A stretch of 64,000 nt of DNA from Variovorax sp. JS1663 (GTDB lineage: Bacteria; Pseudomonadota; Gammaproteobacteria; Burkholderiales; Burkholderiaceae_C), in NCBI RefSeq assembly GCF_002157355.1, contig NZ_LYMK01000031.1:20420-84419 (forward strand), in the 5' to 3' direction. A program made the translations under genes and the position numbers. How positions within the stretch are numbered: the first letter of the stretch is position 1; every line of letters starts with the position of its first letter. Positions 24,970-33,970 of this stretch are shown here, in pieces. Under the pieces are notes generated by a model. It did not search any database. It was not told the DNA's origin and worked only from the letters and a program-made list of their open reading frames with translations.

Positions 24970-26163
24970 ATGAGCGAGCCCGTCAAACTCCGTCTGGACC
25001 TCCCGCTGGTGCTGCCGGATGTCGATGATGCGAATGACCGCTGCGTCACCCGGCTGCTCGATGCGCTGTCGGGCCGGCCCGGGCTCACGGAGGCGCATGT
25101 CGTGGTACTTGACAGCGGGTCGCCACAGCTGTGCATTCACTACGACCCCGCCGCCCTTTCGCTCACGCGAGTGCGCGAACTGGTGCACTCGGTCGGCGCC
25201 GACCTCACGTCCCGTTTCGCTCATCTGGTGCTGCGCACCGCTGCACCCCTACATGCACGCGGTGCGCGGGGGGCCGCCGACAGCCTGCGCAGCATCGCCG
25301 GCGTCCTGGAAGCCGATGTCGCCGTCTCTGGCGCGGTGCGCATCGAGTATGACCGATCGGTCGTGTCGGAGGACATCCTGCTGGCCAGAGCAGCCGCCCT
25401 CGGGGTCGGCGGTGCGCGGTGGTCGGCGCCGGCTTCCCAGTTTAGAGCGCGGGAACGCAAGCAAGCAGACGGCGCCTATTCAGAGCGCGGTGCGCAAGCT
25501 CGTCCGCTACCGCTACGCGCCTCTGAAGCCGACGGCCCTGCTCCAGCCCTTCGCACCGCAGCGAGCGACCCGGACCACGGCCACGCCGGCCACGACCATG
25601 CGCATGGCCCTGCGAAATCCAAGGCTGACAAGGATGATGCTGGCCACGATCACGATCACGATCACGATCACGATCACGATCACGATCACGATCACGATCA
25701 CGGTGAAAGCAATGGCGACCATTCCGGCCATGACCACGCCCACGGAGGGCCTCTTGGGGAGAGGTCGGAGCTGATCTTTGCGGTATTGGCGGGTGCCCTG
25801 CTGTTGGCCGGGTGGTTGATCGAGCGTGCTAGCGCGGGGCCGGGCTGGCTTCCCACAGCGTGCTATGTCACGGCCTACTTCTTCGGCGGCTCTTTTACCG
25901 TCAAGGAGGCTTTTGAGAACCTGCGTGCCCGCCGCTTCGAGATTGACACGCTGATGCTGGTGGCCGCGCTGGGCGCCGCCGCGCTCGGCAAAGTCCAACG
26001 CCCGCTCGCGACGGTGGTCATCGGCGGCATTCTGTCCTCGACCGCTCTGACGCTGCTGGTGCTACCTGTCCTCTACCGCCTGATGCACAGGCGCGACGAG
26101 GAGGAAGAGGTGTTCGTCCAGCCGCCACAACCTGTGGTGGCGGCTGCAGTCCCAAATCGGTGA
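24970..26163 (+). CDS. Chimera: P-type metal ATPase N-terminus joined to CzcA C-terminus
   Basis: Residues 1 to about 340 look like the front of a Zn/Cd/Pb P-type ATPase: two ferredoxin-like metal domains without CxxC, a His/Asp-rich loop, and the first helices ending in FEIDTLMLVAALGAAALGK. The frame then passes directly into VQRPLATVVIGGILSSTALT and LVLPVLYRLMHRRDEEE, the extreme C-terminus of a CzcA-type RND pump. ATPase actuator, phosphorylation (DKTG) and nucleotide domains are absent, as is nearly all of CzcA. This is best explained by an in-frame deletion between a zntA-like and a czcA gene. Neither enzyme can function as such. Confidence 0.85.
   Translation: MSEPVKLRLDLPLVLPDVDDANDRCVTRLLDALSGRPGLTEAHVVVLDSGSPQLCIHYDPAALSLTRVRELVHSVGADLTSRFAHLVLRTAAPLHARGARGAADSLRSIAGVLEADVAVSGAVRIEYDRSVVSEDILLARAAALGVGGARWSAPASQFRARERKQADGAYSERGAQARPLPLRASEADGPAPALRTAASDPDHGHAGHDHAHGPAKSKADKDDAGHDHDHDHDHDHDHDHDHDHGESNGDHSGHDHAHGGPLGERSELIFAVLAGALLLAGWLIERASAGPGWLPTACYVTAYFFGGSFTVKEAFENLRARRFEIDTLMLVAALGAAALGKVQRPLATVVIGGILSSTALTLLVLPVLYRLMHRRDEEEEVFVQPPQPVVAAAVPNR
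25645..25701 (+). repeat. Hexanucleotide tandem repeat encoding His-Asp
   Basis: CACGAT is repeated nine times in a row, followed by CAC, encoding an alternating His-Asp run inside the chimera. Such repeats vary in number by slippage and give metal-buffering loops in metal transporters. It stays in frame at any copy number. Confidence 0.9.
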
Positions 26164-26227
26164 CGCCAAAACCGTGATGCCCTCGCACGGCCTCATTTCG
26201 AGGGCACCCCATTCACTCGGAAAATCC

Positions 26228-26608
26228 ATGAAAGCCTATGTTCTTCCTCTCGTTGCTGCCCTTGCGTTTCCCTGTGTTGCCCTTGCGGCAGGCGATCACG
26301 CAGACGAAACCAAGCCCCTGCACGGGGGCATCGTGACGGTCGTCAAGGATGTCAGCTACGAACTCGTCGTGACCAAGGATCGCCTGGCGATCCACGTCAG
26401 CAACCACGGCAAGCCGGTCGACGTGGCCGGCGCCACGGGCAAGGTGACGGTGCTCAGCGGCACCAAGAAGGAGGAGGCCATGCTGGCGCCTGCAAAGGAC
26501 GCGCTGGAAGCCAAGGGGCCGTTCACGACGGGTCCCGGCACGAAGGTCGCGGCGCAGGTGACGCTGAAGGGGCAGGCGACGCAATCGGTGCGCTTCACCA
26601 TGAAGTAA
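26228..26608 (+). CDS. Secreted metal-island protein, paralogue of the one at 15102
   Basis: This 126-residue protein has a signal peptide (MKAYVLPLVAALAFPCVALA), then PLHGGIVTVVKDVSYELV and a C-terminal QSVRFTMK. It shares length, order and these conserved blocks with the gene at 15102. It follows the CzcA-tail chimera, where czc clusters often carry such small periplasmic genes. The role is unknown; metal binding through His/Asp (GDHADE) is possible. Confidence 0.7.
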   Translation: MKAYVLPLVAALAFPCVALAAGDHADETKPLHGGIVTVVKDVSYELVVTKDRLAIHVSNHGKPVDVAGATGKVTVLSGTKKEEAMLAPAKDALEAKGPFTTGPGTKVAAQVTLKGQATQSVRFTMK

Positions 26609-26787
26609 GTCAGTGCGCCGAAAGACCAAGGCACCCGTCGAGGCGCTGGTCTTCAATGGATTGAAGGCAGATGACAGCGATGTAATCTTTGCGTTCTTCT
26701 TTTGGTGGGCTGGCTTCTTAAAGTTGACTCACGGCGCAGATGACTGCGGCGAAACAGACCAACCATCTCACCAAAGGATGCTGAAAA

Positions 26788-27219
26788 ATGCGAGTGACTG
26801 CCTTCCGACTTTCCCTGACTTCGCTTCTTCTGGCCGCTGCCGCGGCTCCGGCGCTGGCCGGAAACTATGCCGAGGGAGATCCGCGGCCTGCTGCCAGAAC
26901 GTCCGAGGTCCCGAGCGCGGCAGTGGCCGCCGAAACCCGCACTTGGATGGCGGCGGCGCCCACGGTGGGCTATCCGGACGGCAACCCGAAAGCGGTGCCC
27001 CAGGTGTCCCAGAACACGCGTGCGGCCGTCCGGTCGGAAGCCGTGGCTTGGGTGCGCTCGGGCATGTCGCAGATCGCGTACGGCAATGCGCCGTCCGACA
27101 GCCGCGGCCCGAGCTACACGCGTGCGGCGCAGGCCTTCGAAGCCATGCGTCAAGGTGATGCGACAGCGAACGCGCAGTACCTGGTGCCGCCCAGAAGCGC
27201 AAGCGCGATTGCGCGCTGA
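26788..27219 (+). CDS. DUF4148-like secreted protein
   Basis: This 143-residue protein has a signal peptide (MRVTAFRLSLTSLLLAAAAAP). The mature part has two similar segments, TRTWMAAAPTVGYPDGNP and AVAWVRSGMSQIAYG, reminiscent of DUF4148-type helices. It lies just before eptA on the same strand, as small exported proteins do in czc islands. Function unknown. Confidence 0.6.
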   Translation: MRVTAFRLSLTSLLLAAAAAPALAGNYAEGDPRPAARTSEVPSAAVAAETRTWMAAAPTVGYPDGNPKAVPQVSQNTRAAVRSEAVAWVRSGMSQIAYGNAPSDSRGPSYTRAAQAFEAMRQGDATANAQYLVPPRSASAIAR

Positions 27220-27354
27220 TCGAAGCCACTCGGACCAGCCCGGGCCCTGCCCGGGTCTACTGCCTGCGAAGCATCGGCTCGGCTGCCCTCAGGAGGTCCG
27301 AGCTGGGTCCGTCAGCTCACAGTTTTGGCGTGAACACACATTAAGAGTAAAGTC

Positions 27355-29025
27355 TTGAGCGAAGCACAGGCCGAACCGGGCCTTTCTACTGGCAAACGCG
27401 GGGGGATGCCCCCCATCTTGGCAAGCGCCGGCGTCGCGGCTTGGCTCGTTTTGATTGACAACGTCTCCTTCTGGAGGACGTTCATTGGAGCGCAAGACGG
27501 GGCCTTGTTGTCCAAGATCGCGTTGGCGCTAAGCGTTGCGTTAGTCTTGATTGCGGTACTAACCACGGCTTGCCGCCTGATTGCGACGCCTCGTGCGGGT
27601 GTCGCCGTCTTCGCGCTTCTGCTCATCGTTTCCGCAGGCGTGGCGCACTACCTCGACCGGTGGGGCGTGCTGTTCGACAAGGGGCTGATTCGCAACATCG
27701 TCGAGACGGATGTGCGCGAAGCACGGGAGCTCCTGTCATGGCCGGCGTTCATCGATGTGGCTTTGCGCGGTCTGCTGCCCGCAGCCCTGCTCTGGTGGGT
27801 TGGCATTCGGCGCAGCAGTGCGCCAAACGCCTTGCTGCAGACCGGGGGCGTTGCACTGTGTGCTGCCACGCTAGGCGCCAGCGTGATCTTTCTCTTCTAT
27901 GGCGACCTGGCGACGACGTTTCGCAACCACCGCGAACTGCGCTTTCAGCTCGTACCGACCAACTACTTTAACGCGGTCTATGGTTTCTTGAAGGGCACCG
28001 ACACCAAGCCTCGGTCATTGGCAGCTGTCGGATCGGACGCTCGCAGGACACGCATCGATGCCCCCCGTCCCCGCGTGCTGGTCCTGGTGGTAGACGAGAC
28101 GGCCAGGGCCAGCAACTTCTCGCTTGGCGGTTACCAACGGGAGACCAACTTGGCGCTCAAGGGGAAGGAGATCGTCTACTTCTCCAACGTGTCTTCGTGC
28201 GGCACCGACACCGCCACCTCCCTGCCCTGCATGTTCTCGGACCTGGGCATGTCGAGGTTTTCACTCGATGCTGGACATGCTCGGGAGAACCTGCTCGACG
28301 TCCTGGTCAGAGCGGGTGTGACGGTGACCTGGCTCGACAACAACTCCGGCTGCAAGGGCGTTTGCGCACGAGTGCGCACTGAACAGATGCCGACGAGCGG
28401 CGATCCAAAGTTGTGCATGGACGGATCTTGCCAGGACGAGATCTTGGTGCCGGCGCTAGACCAATTGCTGGCCAACGTCCGCGACGACAGCACCATCGTC
28501 CTGCACAAGATGGGAAGCCACGGGCCATCCTATTTTCGTCGCTACCCGGCCCCGGGACGCTTTCAGCCGACCTGCGACACCAACCGCGTGCAGACCTGCA
28601 CACGTGAGCAGTTGGTAAACACCTACGACAACTCAATCGACTACACGAGCCGTGTTGTAGCAATGGTGCTGGATGCCGCCCGCGCCCGCGCGGCGGAGTT
28701 GGACATTGCCGTGCTCTACGTCTCCGACCATGGTGAAAGTCTCGGAGAGAACAACATCTACTTGCATGGTCTGCCGCGCCTACTGGCGCCGCCCGAACAG
28801 ACCGCCATTCCGATGATGGCGTGGCTGTCCGCAGGGGCAAGCAGATCACTCCCGCTGCGGCCGCAATGCCTGGCGGCCGTCTCCGGGAAGGCCTTCTCGC
28901 ACGACAACCTGTTTCACACCGTCCTCGGCTATCACGCGATCGACACATCTGCCTACCGGCCTGATCTGGATATCTTCTCAATCGCGCGGTCCATACCAGG
29001 GTGCGAGGGAAACCAAGACCGCTGA
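27355..29025 (+). CDS. eptA: Phosphoethanolamine transferase, EptA/MCR type
   Basis: This 556-residue inner-membrane enzyme has five predicted N-terminal helices and a periplasmic sulfatase-fold domain. It transfers phosphoethanolamine to lipid A. The metal and catalytic blocks are VVDETARASNFSLGGY, the nucleophile threonine in SSCGTDTATSLPCMFS, LHKMGSHGPSYF and YVSDHGESLGENN, all intact. TTG 27355 gives the full N-terminus; ATG 27406 is an alternative. It converges on the czcS-czcR pair. The family includes colistin-resistance enzymes, but most members are chromosomal, so resistance is not implied. Confidence 0.9.
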   Translation: MSEAQAEPGLSTGKRGGMPPILASAGVAAWLVLIDNVSFWRTFIGAQDGALLSKIALALSVALVLIAVLTTACRLIATPRAGVAVFALLLIVSAGVAHYLDRWGVLFDKGLIRNIVETDVREARELLSWPAFIDVALRGLLPAALLWWVGIRRSSAPNALLQTGGVALCAATLGASVIFLFYGDLATTFRNHRELRFQLVPTNYFNAVYGFLKGTDTKPRSLAAVGSDARRTRIDAPRPRVLVLVVDETARASNFSLGGYQRETNLALKGKEIVYFSNVSSCGTDTATSLPCMFSDLGMSRFSLDAGHARENLLDVLVRAGVTVTWLDNNSGCKGVCARVRTEQMPTSGDPKLCMDGSCQDEILVPALDQLLANVRDDSTIVLHKMGSHGPSYFRRYPAPGRFQPTCDTNRVQTCTREQLVNTYDNSIDYTSRVVAMVLDAARARAAELDIAVLYVSDHGESLGENNIYLHGLPRLLAPPEQTAIPMMAWLSAGASRSLPLRPQCLAAVSGKAFSHDNLFHTVLGYHAIDTSAYRPDLDIFSIARSIPGCEGNQDR

Positions 29026-29027
29026 GA

Positions 29028-30353
29028 TCAGGTATTGGTCGAGTCGTGAGCAACGGTGAATCCGATGCGGGTCACACCTCGGGCGCTGCTGGCGAAGGTG
29101 CTTCCTCCGTGCATCCTGGCGATGGCCGCGACGATCGAGAGGCCCAGACCATGATGGCTCGAAGAACCGGCGCGGGATTGGTCCGCCCGGTAGAAGCGCT
29201 CGAAGAGGCGGGGCATCGCTTCCTCGGAAATGGACGGGCCGAAGTTGACGACGCTGATCTCCACGAGCCCGGCCGCGCGCTGGATCTCTACAAGAACCAG
29301 CGTCTTGGGCCTAGCGTAGCGGACGGCGTTGCTCACAAGATTGGACAGGGCGCGTCGGATCAGGCCCGCGTCCATGTGCACCTCGGCATCGCCCTTCACC
29401 TTCAGCGTGAGCTGTGCTTCCTCCAGCGCGGCCTCGTGGAATTCGGCGACTGCTTCGACTTCCCGCGCGAGACTCCCTGCTTCGTTTCGGCGCGCCTTGG
29501 CTCCGCGATCTGCTTTCGACAGGAACAGCATGTCCGTCACAACACTGGACAGTCGGCGGGCTTCCTCGAGATGCGAGCTGAGCACCTCCTGGAGCACGGC
29601 CTGGGAACGTGCCTGGCCGAGCTCGACCTCGACCTGCGCGATCATGTTCGACAGCGGTGTGCGCAGTTCGTGGGCGACATCGGCATTGAAGGCTTCGAGT
29701 TGCGCATAGGCGTCTTCCGCGCGCTGAAGCAAGGCGTTGAACTGTACGATCCAGGGTTGGAGCTCGCTCGCATAACCAGATGCTTCGATGCGCAGGCCCG
29801 GATGATGCGGCCCTGCGGCGGCCGTCTGGGCCGCCAGCCGATTCAATGGCCTCAGCCCCCGACGCACGAGCAGCGCACCTGTGAACGACACGAGGACCGT
29901 GCCGAGGCCTGCAGCGCCCACCAGCGTCCAGGCCAGCCGTTTCAGCAGAACTTGGTCCCCTCCGACATTCAGTGCCAACTTGGCTTCGACGGGCTGATCT
30001 CCGAGCGCAATGCCATCGAGCGTCACGACCCGGCTGGTCCAGTTCCTGGGATCGACCAGTCGCTGCGACGAGTAGATCCGCCGGGATCCTGCCCAAAGCT
30101 CGACCGCAGCTTCGGGGTGCGTCAGGAAATAGTCATTGAGCTTGTGTTGCAGCGCCCCCAAGTCGAGTGGTTCGCGGGTCTCGCGCACGACATGACGGAC
30201 GAGCTCGATATGCCGGTCGAACTCCTCTGCGTGCTTGAGTTCGAAACTCCAGCGCGTCACGCCGTAGACGCTGGCGCACGCCACGCTCAGGCCCACCAAC
30301 GATTGGACTGCGAACCACCGTGTCAGGGATGCCTGGATCGACCTGGAAGTCAC
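29028..30353 (-). CDS. czcS: CzcS-like sensor histidine kinase, second copy
   Basis: This 441-residue kinase has the same layout as the one at 19483: two membrane helices flanking a periplasmic loop, a HAMP region (RRGLRPLNRLAAQTAA), DVAHELRTPL with the phospho-His, NLVSNAVRYA and HGLGLSIVAAIARMHGG. Its start overlaps the czcR stop (ATGA). It probably senses periplasmic Zn or Cd and phosphorylates the adjacent intact regulator. Confidence 0.92.
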   Translation of the reverse strand: MTSRSIQASLTRWFAVQSLVGLSVACASVYGVTRWSFELKHAEEFDRHIELVRHVVRETREPLDLGALQHKLNDYFLTHPEAAVELWAGSRRIYSSQRLVDPRNWTSRVVTLDGIALGDQPVEAKLALNVGGDQVLLKRLAWTLVGAAGLGTVLVSFTGALLVRRGLRPLNRLAAQTAAAGPHHPGLRIEASGYASELQPWIVQFNALLQRAEDAYAQLEAFNADVAHELRTPLSNMIAQVEVELGQARSQAVLQEVLSSHLEEARRLSSVVTDMLFLSKADRGAKARRNEAGSLAREVEAVAEFHEAALEEAQLTLKVKGDAEVHMDAGLIRRALSNLVSNAVRYARPKTLVLVEIQRAAGLVEISVVNFGPSISEEAMPRLFERFYRADQSRAGSSSHHGLGLSIVAAIARMHGGSTFASSARGVTRIGFTVAHDSTNT

Positions 30354-31033
30354 GCGAGATCGCCGTCCCGACGCTCCAGCACGTAGCCCATGCCACGCAC
30401 CGTGTGCAGCAGTTTCACATCGAAGGGATCGTCGATCTTGCTGCGCAACCGACGAATTGCCACTTCCACGACATTGGTCTCGCTGTCGAAGTTCATGCCC
30501 CAGACCTGGTCGGCAAGCACGGCACGGGAGAGCACCTGCCCCTGGCGGCGCAGCAGCAGGGACAGCAGGGCGAACTCCTTGGCGGTCAGGTCCAATCGTT
30601 TGCCGCCGCGGTTGGCCTTGCGGGTTGTCAGATCCAACTGCAGATCGTCCAACGTGTGGCGCGCGGCTTCCTGGAGCGGCCCGCGTCGAAGCAGAGCGCG
30701 AACGCGGGCGAGCAGTTCGGTAAAGGCGAAGGGCTTGGCCAGGTAGTCGTCCGCGCCACTTTCCAGGCCTTTCACGCGGTCTTCAACATCATCGCGAGCG
30801 GTCAACATCAACACTGGCATGGCCGACGACTTGCGCACCGCCTCAAGAACCTTAAAGCCGTCGATGCCGGGAAGCATGACATCGAGAACCAAGGCGTCGT
30901 AGTTCCCGGTCAAAGCCATGTTCTTGCCCTCGATCCCGTCACGGGAAAGTTCGACGCTGAACCCACTTTCCGCCAGCCCCTTGCGGAGGTATTCCCCGAG
31001 CTTTTGCTCGTCCTCGACAACCAGTATGTGCAT
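30350..31033 (-). CDS. czcR: CzcR-like response regulator, intact copy
   Basis: This 227-residue OmpR-family regulator has a complete receiver: VVEDE acidic pocket, VLDVMLPGIDGF with the phospho-Asp, MLTARDD with the switch Thr, and YLAKPF with the conserved Lys. It is followed by a winged-helix domain ending HTVRGMGYVLE. It is the reference that shows the deletion in the copy at 18935. It could also act on the promoters of the kinase partner at 19483. Confidence 0.92.
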   Translation of the reverse strand: MHILVVEDEQKLGEYLRKGLAESGFSVELSRDGIEGKNMALTGNYDALVLDVMLPGIDGFKVLEAVRKSSAMPVLMLTARDDVEDRVKGLESGADDYLAKPFAFTELLARVRALLRRGPLQEAARHTLDDLQLDLTTRKANRGGKRLDLTAKEFALLSLLLRRQGQVLSRAVLADQVWGMNFDSETNVVEVAIRRLRSKIDDPFDVKLLHTVRGMGYVLERRDGDLA

Positions 31034-31102
31034 GCTGTAATGCTAAATCCGTGGGGCGGCTGACTGATTACATTTCGGTTATCTGGCCCGCGTCGCTCCG
31101 GT

Positions 31103-33469
31103 TCAGCGCACCGATTCAGGCGCTGTCTTCGCCTTCAGAAGTCGGAGCCCATTCCCAACCACCAACAGGGTGGCACCCATGTCCGCAAAAACCGCCATCC
31201 ACATCGTTGCCGTGCCAAACAGCGCGAGAACGATGAACACAGCCTTGATGCCGAGCGCGAGCGAGATGTTCTGAATGAGTACCGTGTGGGTGATGCGAGA
31301 CAACCGGATCGTCTCGGGGATTCGCCGTACGTCGTCGTTCATGATGACCACGTCGGCCGCTTCCATCGCGGTGTCCGTGCCCGCCCCGCCCATCGCAAAG
31401 CCGATCTCGGCCTGCGCGAGCGCTGGCGCATCGTTAATGCCGTCGCCGGTCATCCCCGTCGCGCCGAAGCGCTTACGAAGCGTCTTGATCTCGTTGAGCT
31501 TGTCTTCCGGCAACAAATTGCCATGCGCCTCATCGATGCCGGCCTGCCCGGCGACCGTCTTTGCAGTGGCCGTGTTGTCGCCCGTGAGCATGATGGGCGT
31601 TACGCCCAGCGCCTTCAGCTCCGAAACGGCCTGCCTTGACGACTCCTTGATGGTGTCGGCTACGGCAAAGATGGCGAGCACACCCGCATCATTGGCGAGC
31701 AGCGTGACGGTGCGTCCCTGTGCTTCGTGTTCGGCGAGCTTCGACTCGATGTCTGACGAGCACTGTTTGCGATCCTCAATGAGCCGGTGATTCCCAAGCA
31801 CATAGGTTTGGCCATCCACCCTGCCCTGCGTCCCGCGGCCCGCCAGGGCCGAGAACTCCTGCACGTCCTGGGTCTGCAGGTTCAGGCCTTGCGCAATTGC
31901 CTTCGACACGGGATGGTCCGATCGCGCCGCCAGGCTCATGCCGATCCGCCCGACCCCGTCCTTGTCGGCGCTACCGTCCAACGTCACCCATTCGACCAGC
32001 TTTGGCTTGCCCTCGGTGATCGTGCCTGTTTTGTCGAGCGCGATGGCTTTCAGGTTGCGCGCATCTTCCAGATAGGTACCTCCCTTGATCAGGATGCCAC
32101 GCCTGGCGGCTGCGGCCAACGCGCTGACGACGGTGACGGGCGTCGAGATCACCAGGGCACACGGGCAGGCAACCACGAGGAGCACCAGGGCCTTGTAAAC
32201 CGCCTCAAGCCACGTGAGACCCATCAGCCAAGGGGTCAACAGCGCGACAGCGATCGCGAACACGAACACCGAGGGTGTGTAGATGGCAGCGAAGCGATCG
32301 ACGAAGCGCTGCGTGGGCGCGCGCGTGCCCTGCGCCTCCTCGACGGCGTGGATGATGCGCGCCAGCGTGGTGTTGGCCGCCGCCGCGGTGACACGAAACT
32401 GCAACTCGCCGGTCTCGTTGATCGTGCCCGCGAAGAGCATGTCGCCCACAGTGCGATCCACCGGAAGGCTTTCACCGGTGACCGGCGCCTGATTCACGGC
32501 GCTGCGCCCCTCGATGACCACACCGTCCAACGGGACGCGGTCACCTGGCTTGATTCGCACGATCGCATCCAATTCGACCTGCTTCGAGGGGATGGCCCTC
32601 CAACTCCTGTCCGGCTGCAATACTTCGGCTTCTTCCGGCGCCAGGGCGATCAGGCCCTTGATGGCATTGCGCGCGCGGTCGGCAGCGCGTGCTTCGATCA
32701 GCTCGGCGATCGCGTAAAGCGCCATGACCATGGCTGCTTCCGGCCACTGTCCGATGATGAACGCACCGGTCACCGCCACACTCATGAGGGCGTTGATGTT
32801 GAGCTTGCCGCGGCGAAGCGCCATGAACCCCTTGGTGTAGGTCTCGACGCCGGAAAGCCAGATGGCGACCGCCGCCACCACCAAGCCGATGTACTTCATA
32901 GCAGGCGCGTCGCCCGTCAGGAAATGGGCGCCCTCGGCGACGATCGCGAGAGCCAAGGCGGCGCCCAGCCGCCAGGCGCCCGTTCCATGCCCGTGCTCCG
33001 CATGGTCGTGCCCTGCATGGTCGTGGCCCGCGTGGTCCCCCCCGGCACCCGCCTCCGCCGTGACGGGCGTCGGCTCGTAGCCGGCCTTCTTGATCGCAGC
33101 CACCGCCAAGGGCAGGACTGCTTCAGGCGCATGGATCGCAAGCGTGCGGGCCCCAAGCTGGAAGTTAACGCTCGTGATGCCGGCCACCTTGTCGAGCGCG
33201 CGCCGGATGTCGCTCTCCTCGACGGCACAGTCCATGGTGGGGATTCGGAACACGCGGGCACCTGCGGGAAGAGGCGCCTTGAACTGGACATCCCCTGGAG
33301 CGCAGCAGCTGACGCCCACGGTGGACGCGACCTTGGCATTCTCTGAGCAACAAGTGCCGGTATCAGACGCCGCTGCCGGTGCCGGTGCCGCGCAGGACCC
33401 ACCCCCGCAGCTGGAGCCCGATTCGACACCGGCTTCTCGGGCCTGATGAGCAATGTGGTCTTCTTTCAT
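31103..33469 (-). CDS. cadA: Zn/Cd/Pb-exporting P-type ATPase
   Basis: This is a 788-residue P1B-type ATPase. The Cys-rich N-terminus has SCGGGSC and CCAPG. The metal domain has PTMDCAVEES, and a His-rich loop follows. Then come membrane helices, the actuator TGES, the metal-site CPC in VACPCALV, the phosphorylation site DKTGTITEGKP and the hinge GDGINDAPALA. It exports divalent soft metals from the cytoplasm. It is divergent from the MerR-type gene, and the shared gap holds a MerR-type operator. Confidence 0.94.
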   Translation of the reverse strand: MKEDHIAHQAREAGVESGSSCGGGSCAAPAPAAASDTGTCCSENAKVASTVGVSCCAPGDVQFKAPLPAGARVFRIPTMDCAVEESDIRRALDKVAGITSVNFQLGARTLAIHAPEAVLPLAVAAIKKAGYEPTPVTAEAGAGGDHAGHDHAGHDHAEHGHGTGAWRLGAALALAIVAEGAHFLTGDAPAMKYIGLVVAAVAIWLSGVETYTKGFMALRRGKLNINALMSVAVTGAFIIGQWPEAAMVMALYAIAELIEARAADRARNAIKGLIALAPEEAEVLQPDRSWRAIPSKQVELDAIVRIKPGDRVPLDGVVIEGRSAVNQAPVTGESLPVDRTVGDMLFAGTINETGELQFRVTAAAANTTLARIIHAVEEAQGTRAPTQRFVDRFAAIYTPSVFVFAIAVALLTPWLMGLTWLEAVYKALVLLVVACPCALVISTPVTVVSALAAAARRGILIKGGTYLEDARNLKAIALDKTGTITEGKPKLVEWVTLDGSADKDGVGRIGMSLAARSDHPVSKAIAQGLNLQTQDVQEFSALAGRGTQGRVDGQTYVLGNHRLIEDRKQCSSDIESKLAEHEAQGRTVTLLANDAGVLAIFAVADTIKESSRQAVSELKALGVTPIMLTGDNTATAKTVAGQAGIDEAHGNLLPEDKLNEIKTLRKRFGATGMTGDGINDAPALAQAEIGFAMGGAGTDTAMEAADVVIMNDDVRRIPETIRLSRITHTVLIQNISLALGIKAVFIVLALFGTATMWMAVFADMGATLLVVGNGLRLLKAKTAPESVR

Positions 33470-33483
33470 CCCCCAATTTGAAA

Positions 33484-33508
33484 CCTTGTAGTGGGTATAA
33501 AGTCAAGG
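33484..33508. promoter_or_regulatory. MerR-family operator/promoter between cadA and cadR
   Basis: CCTTG and CAAGG form an inverted repeat with a 15-base centre. Reading toward cadA, TTGACT is separated by 19 bases from TCAAAT, the over-long spacer that MerR-type activators correct by DNA twisting. This predicts metal-induced cadA expression controlled by the adjacent regulator. Confidence 0.7.
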
Positions 33509-33517
33509 GCGAAGGGA

Positions 33518-33970
33518 ATGACCATGAAAATCGGCGAATTGGCCAAAGCGTCCTCCACTCCGGCTGAGACCATCCGCTTCTATGAGCGAGAAGGCCTGTT
33601 GCACGAAGGCGGTCGCACCGAAGGGAACTTCCGCATCTACGACCAGAGCCATGTCGAGCGGCTGATTTTCGTGCGTCACTGTCGCTCGCTCGATATGGCG
33701 CTCGACGAGATCCGGCAACTCCTGCGCTTCAAGGAATCCTCGCTGCAGAACTGCGCCGGAGTCAACGAACTCCTGGACGATCACATCGGCCATGTTGCAA
33801 AACGCATAGGCGAGCTTCTCGCGCTCGAGCAGCAACTGAAGCTATTGCGCCAGCGGTGCGGTCAGGCAACAGAAGTGCAGGCTTGCGGCATCATCGAGAG
33901 TCTTTCGGAAGAGCCACCAGCCCCGCAGCCAAGCCCGCGCGGCCGCCGGCACGTGCAAGGGACGCACTAG
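33518..33970 (+). CDS. cadR: MerR-family metal regulator, CadR/PbrR type
   Basis: This is a 150-residue regulator. The N-terminal winged helix reads KIGELAKASSTPAETIRFYEREGLL; a dimerisation helix and metal-site cysteines follow (LQNCAGVNELLD and RCGQA...ACGI). It represses or activates cadA according to Cd, Pb or Zn. ATG 33518 has GAAGGGA just upstream. An IS630 element is inserted exactly at the stop codon, and the TAG is kept because the target TA is followed by G at both ends. Confidence 0.9.
   Translation: MTMKIGELAKASSTPAETIRFYEREGLLHEGGRTEGNFRIYDQSHVERLIFVRHCRSLDMALDEIRQLLRFKESSLQNCAGVNELLDDHIGHVAKRIGELLALEQQLKLLRQRCGQATEVQACGIIESLSEEPPAPQPSPRGRRHVQGTH

Noticed and set aside
25645..25701. 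CACGAT tandem repeat as a CRISPR or iteron array
   Set aside because: It has no spacers, has 6-bp units, and lies in frame within a His-rich coding loop.
27355..29025. Calling the transferase an mcr colistin-resistance gene
   Set aside because: The catalytic blocks are shared by all EptA-type enzymes, so resistance cannot be claimed from sequence alone.
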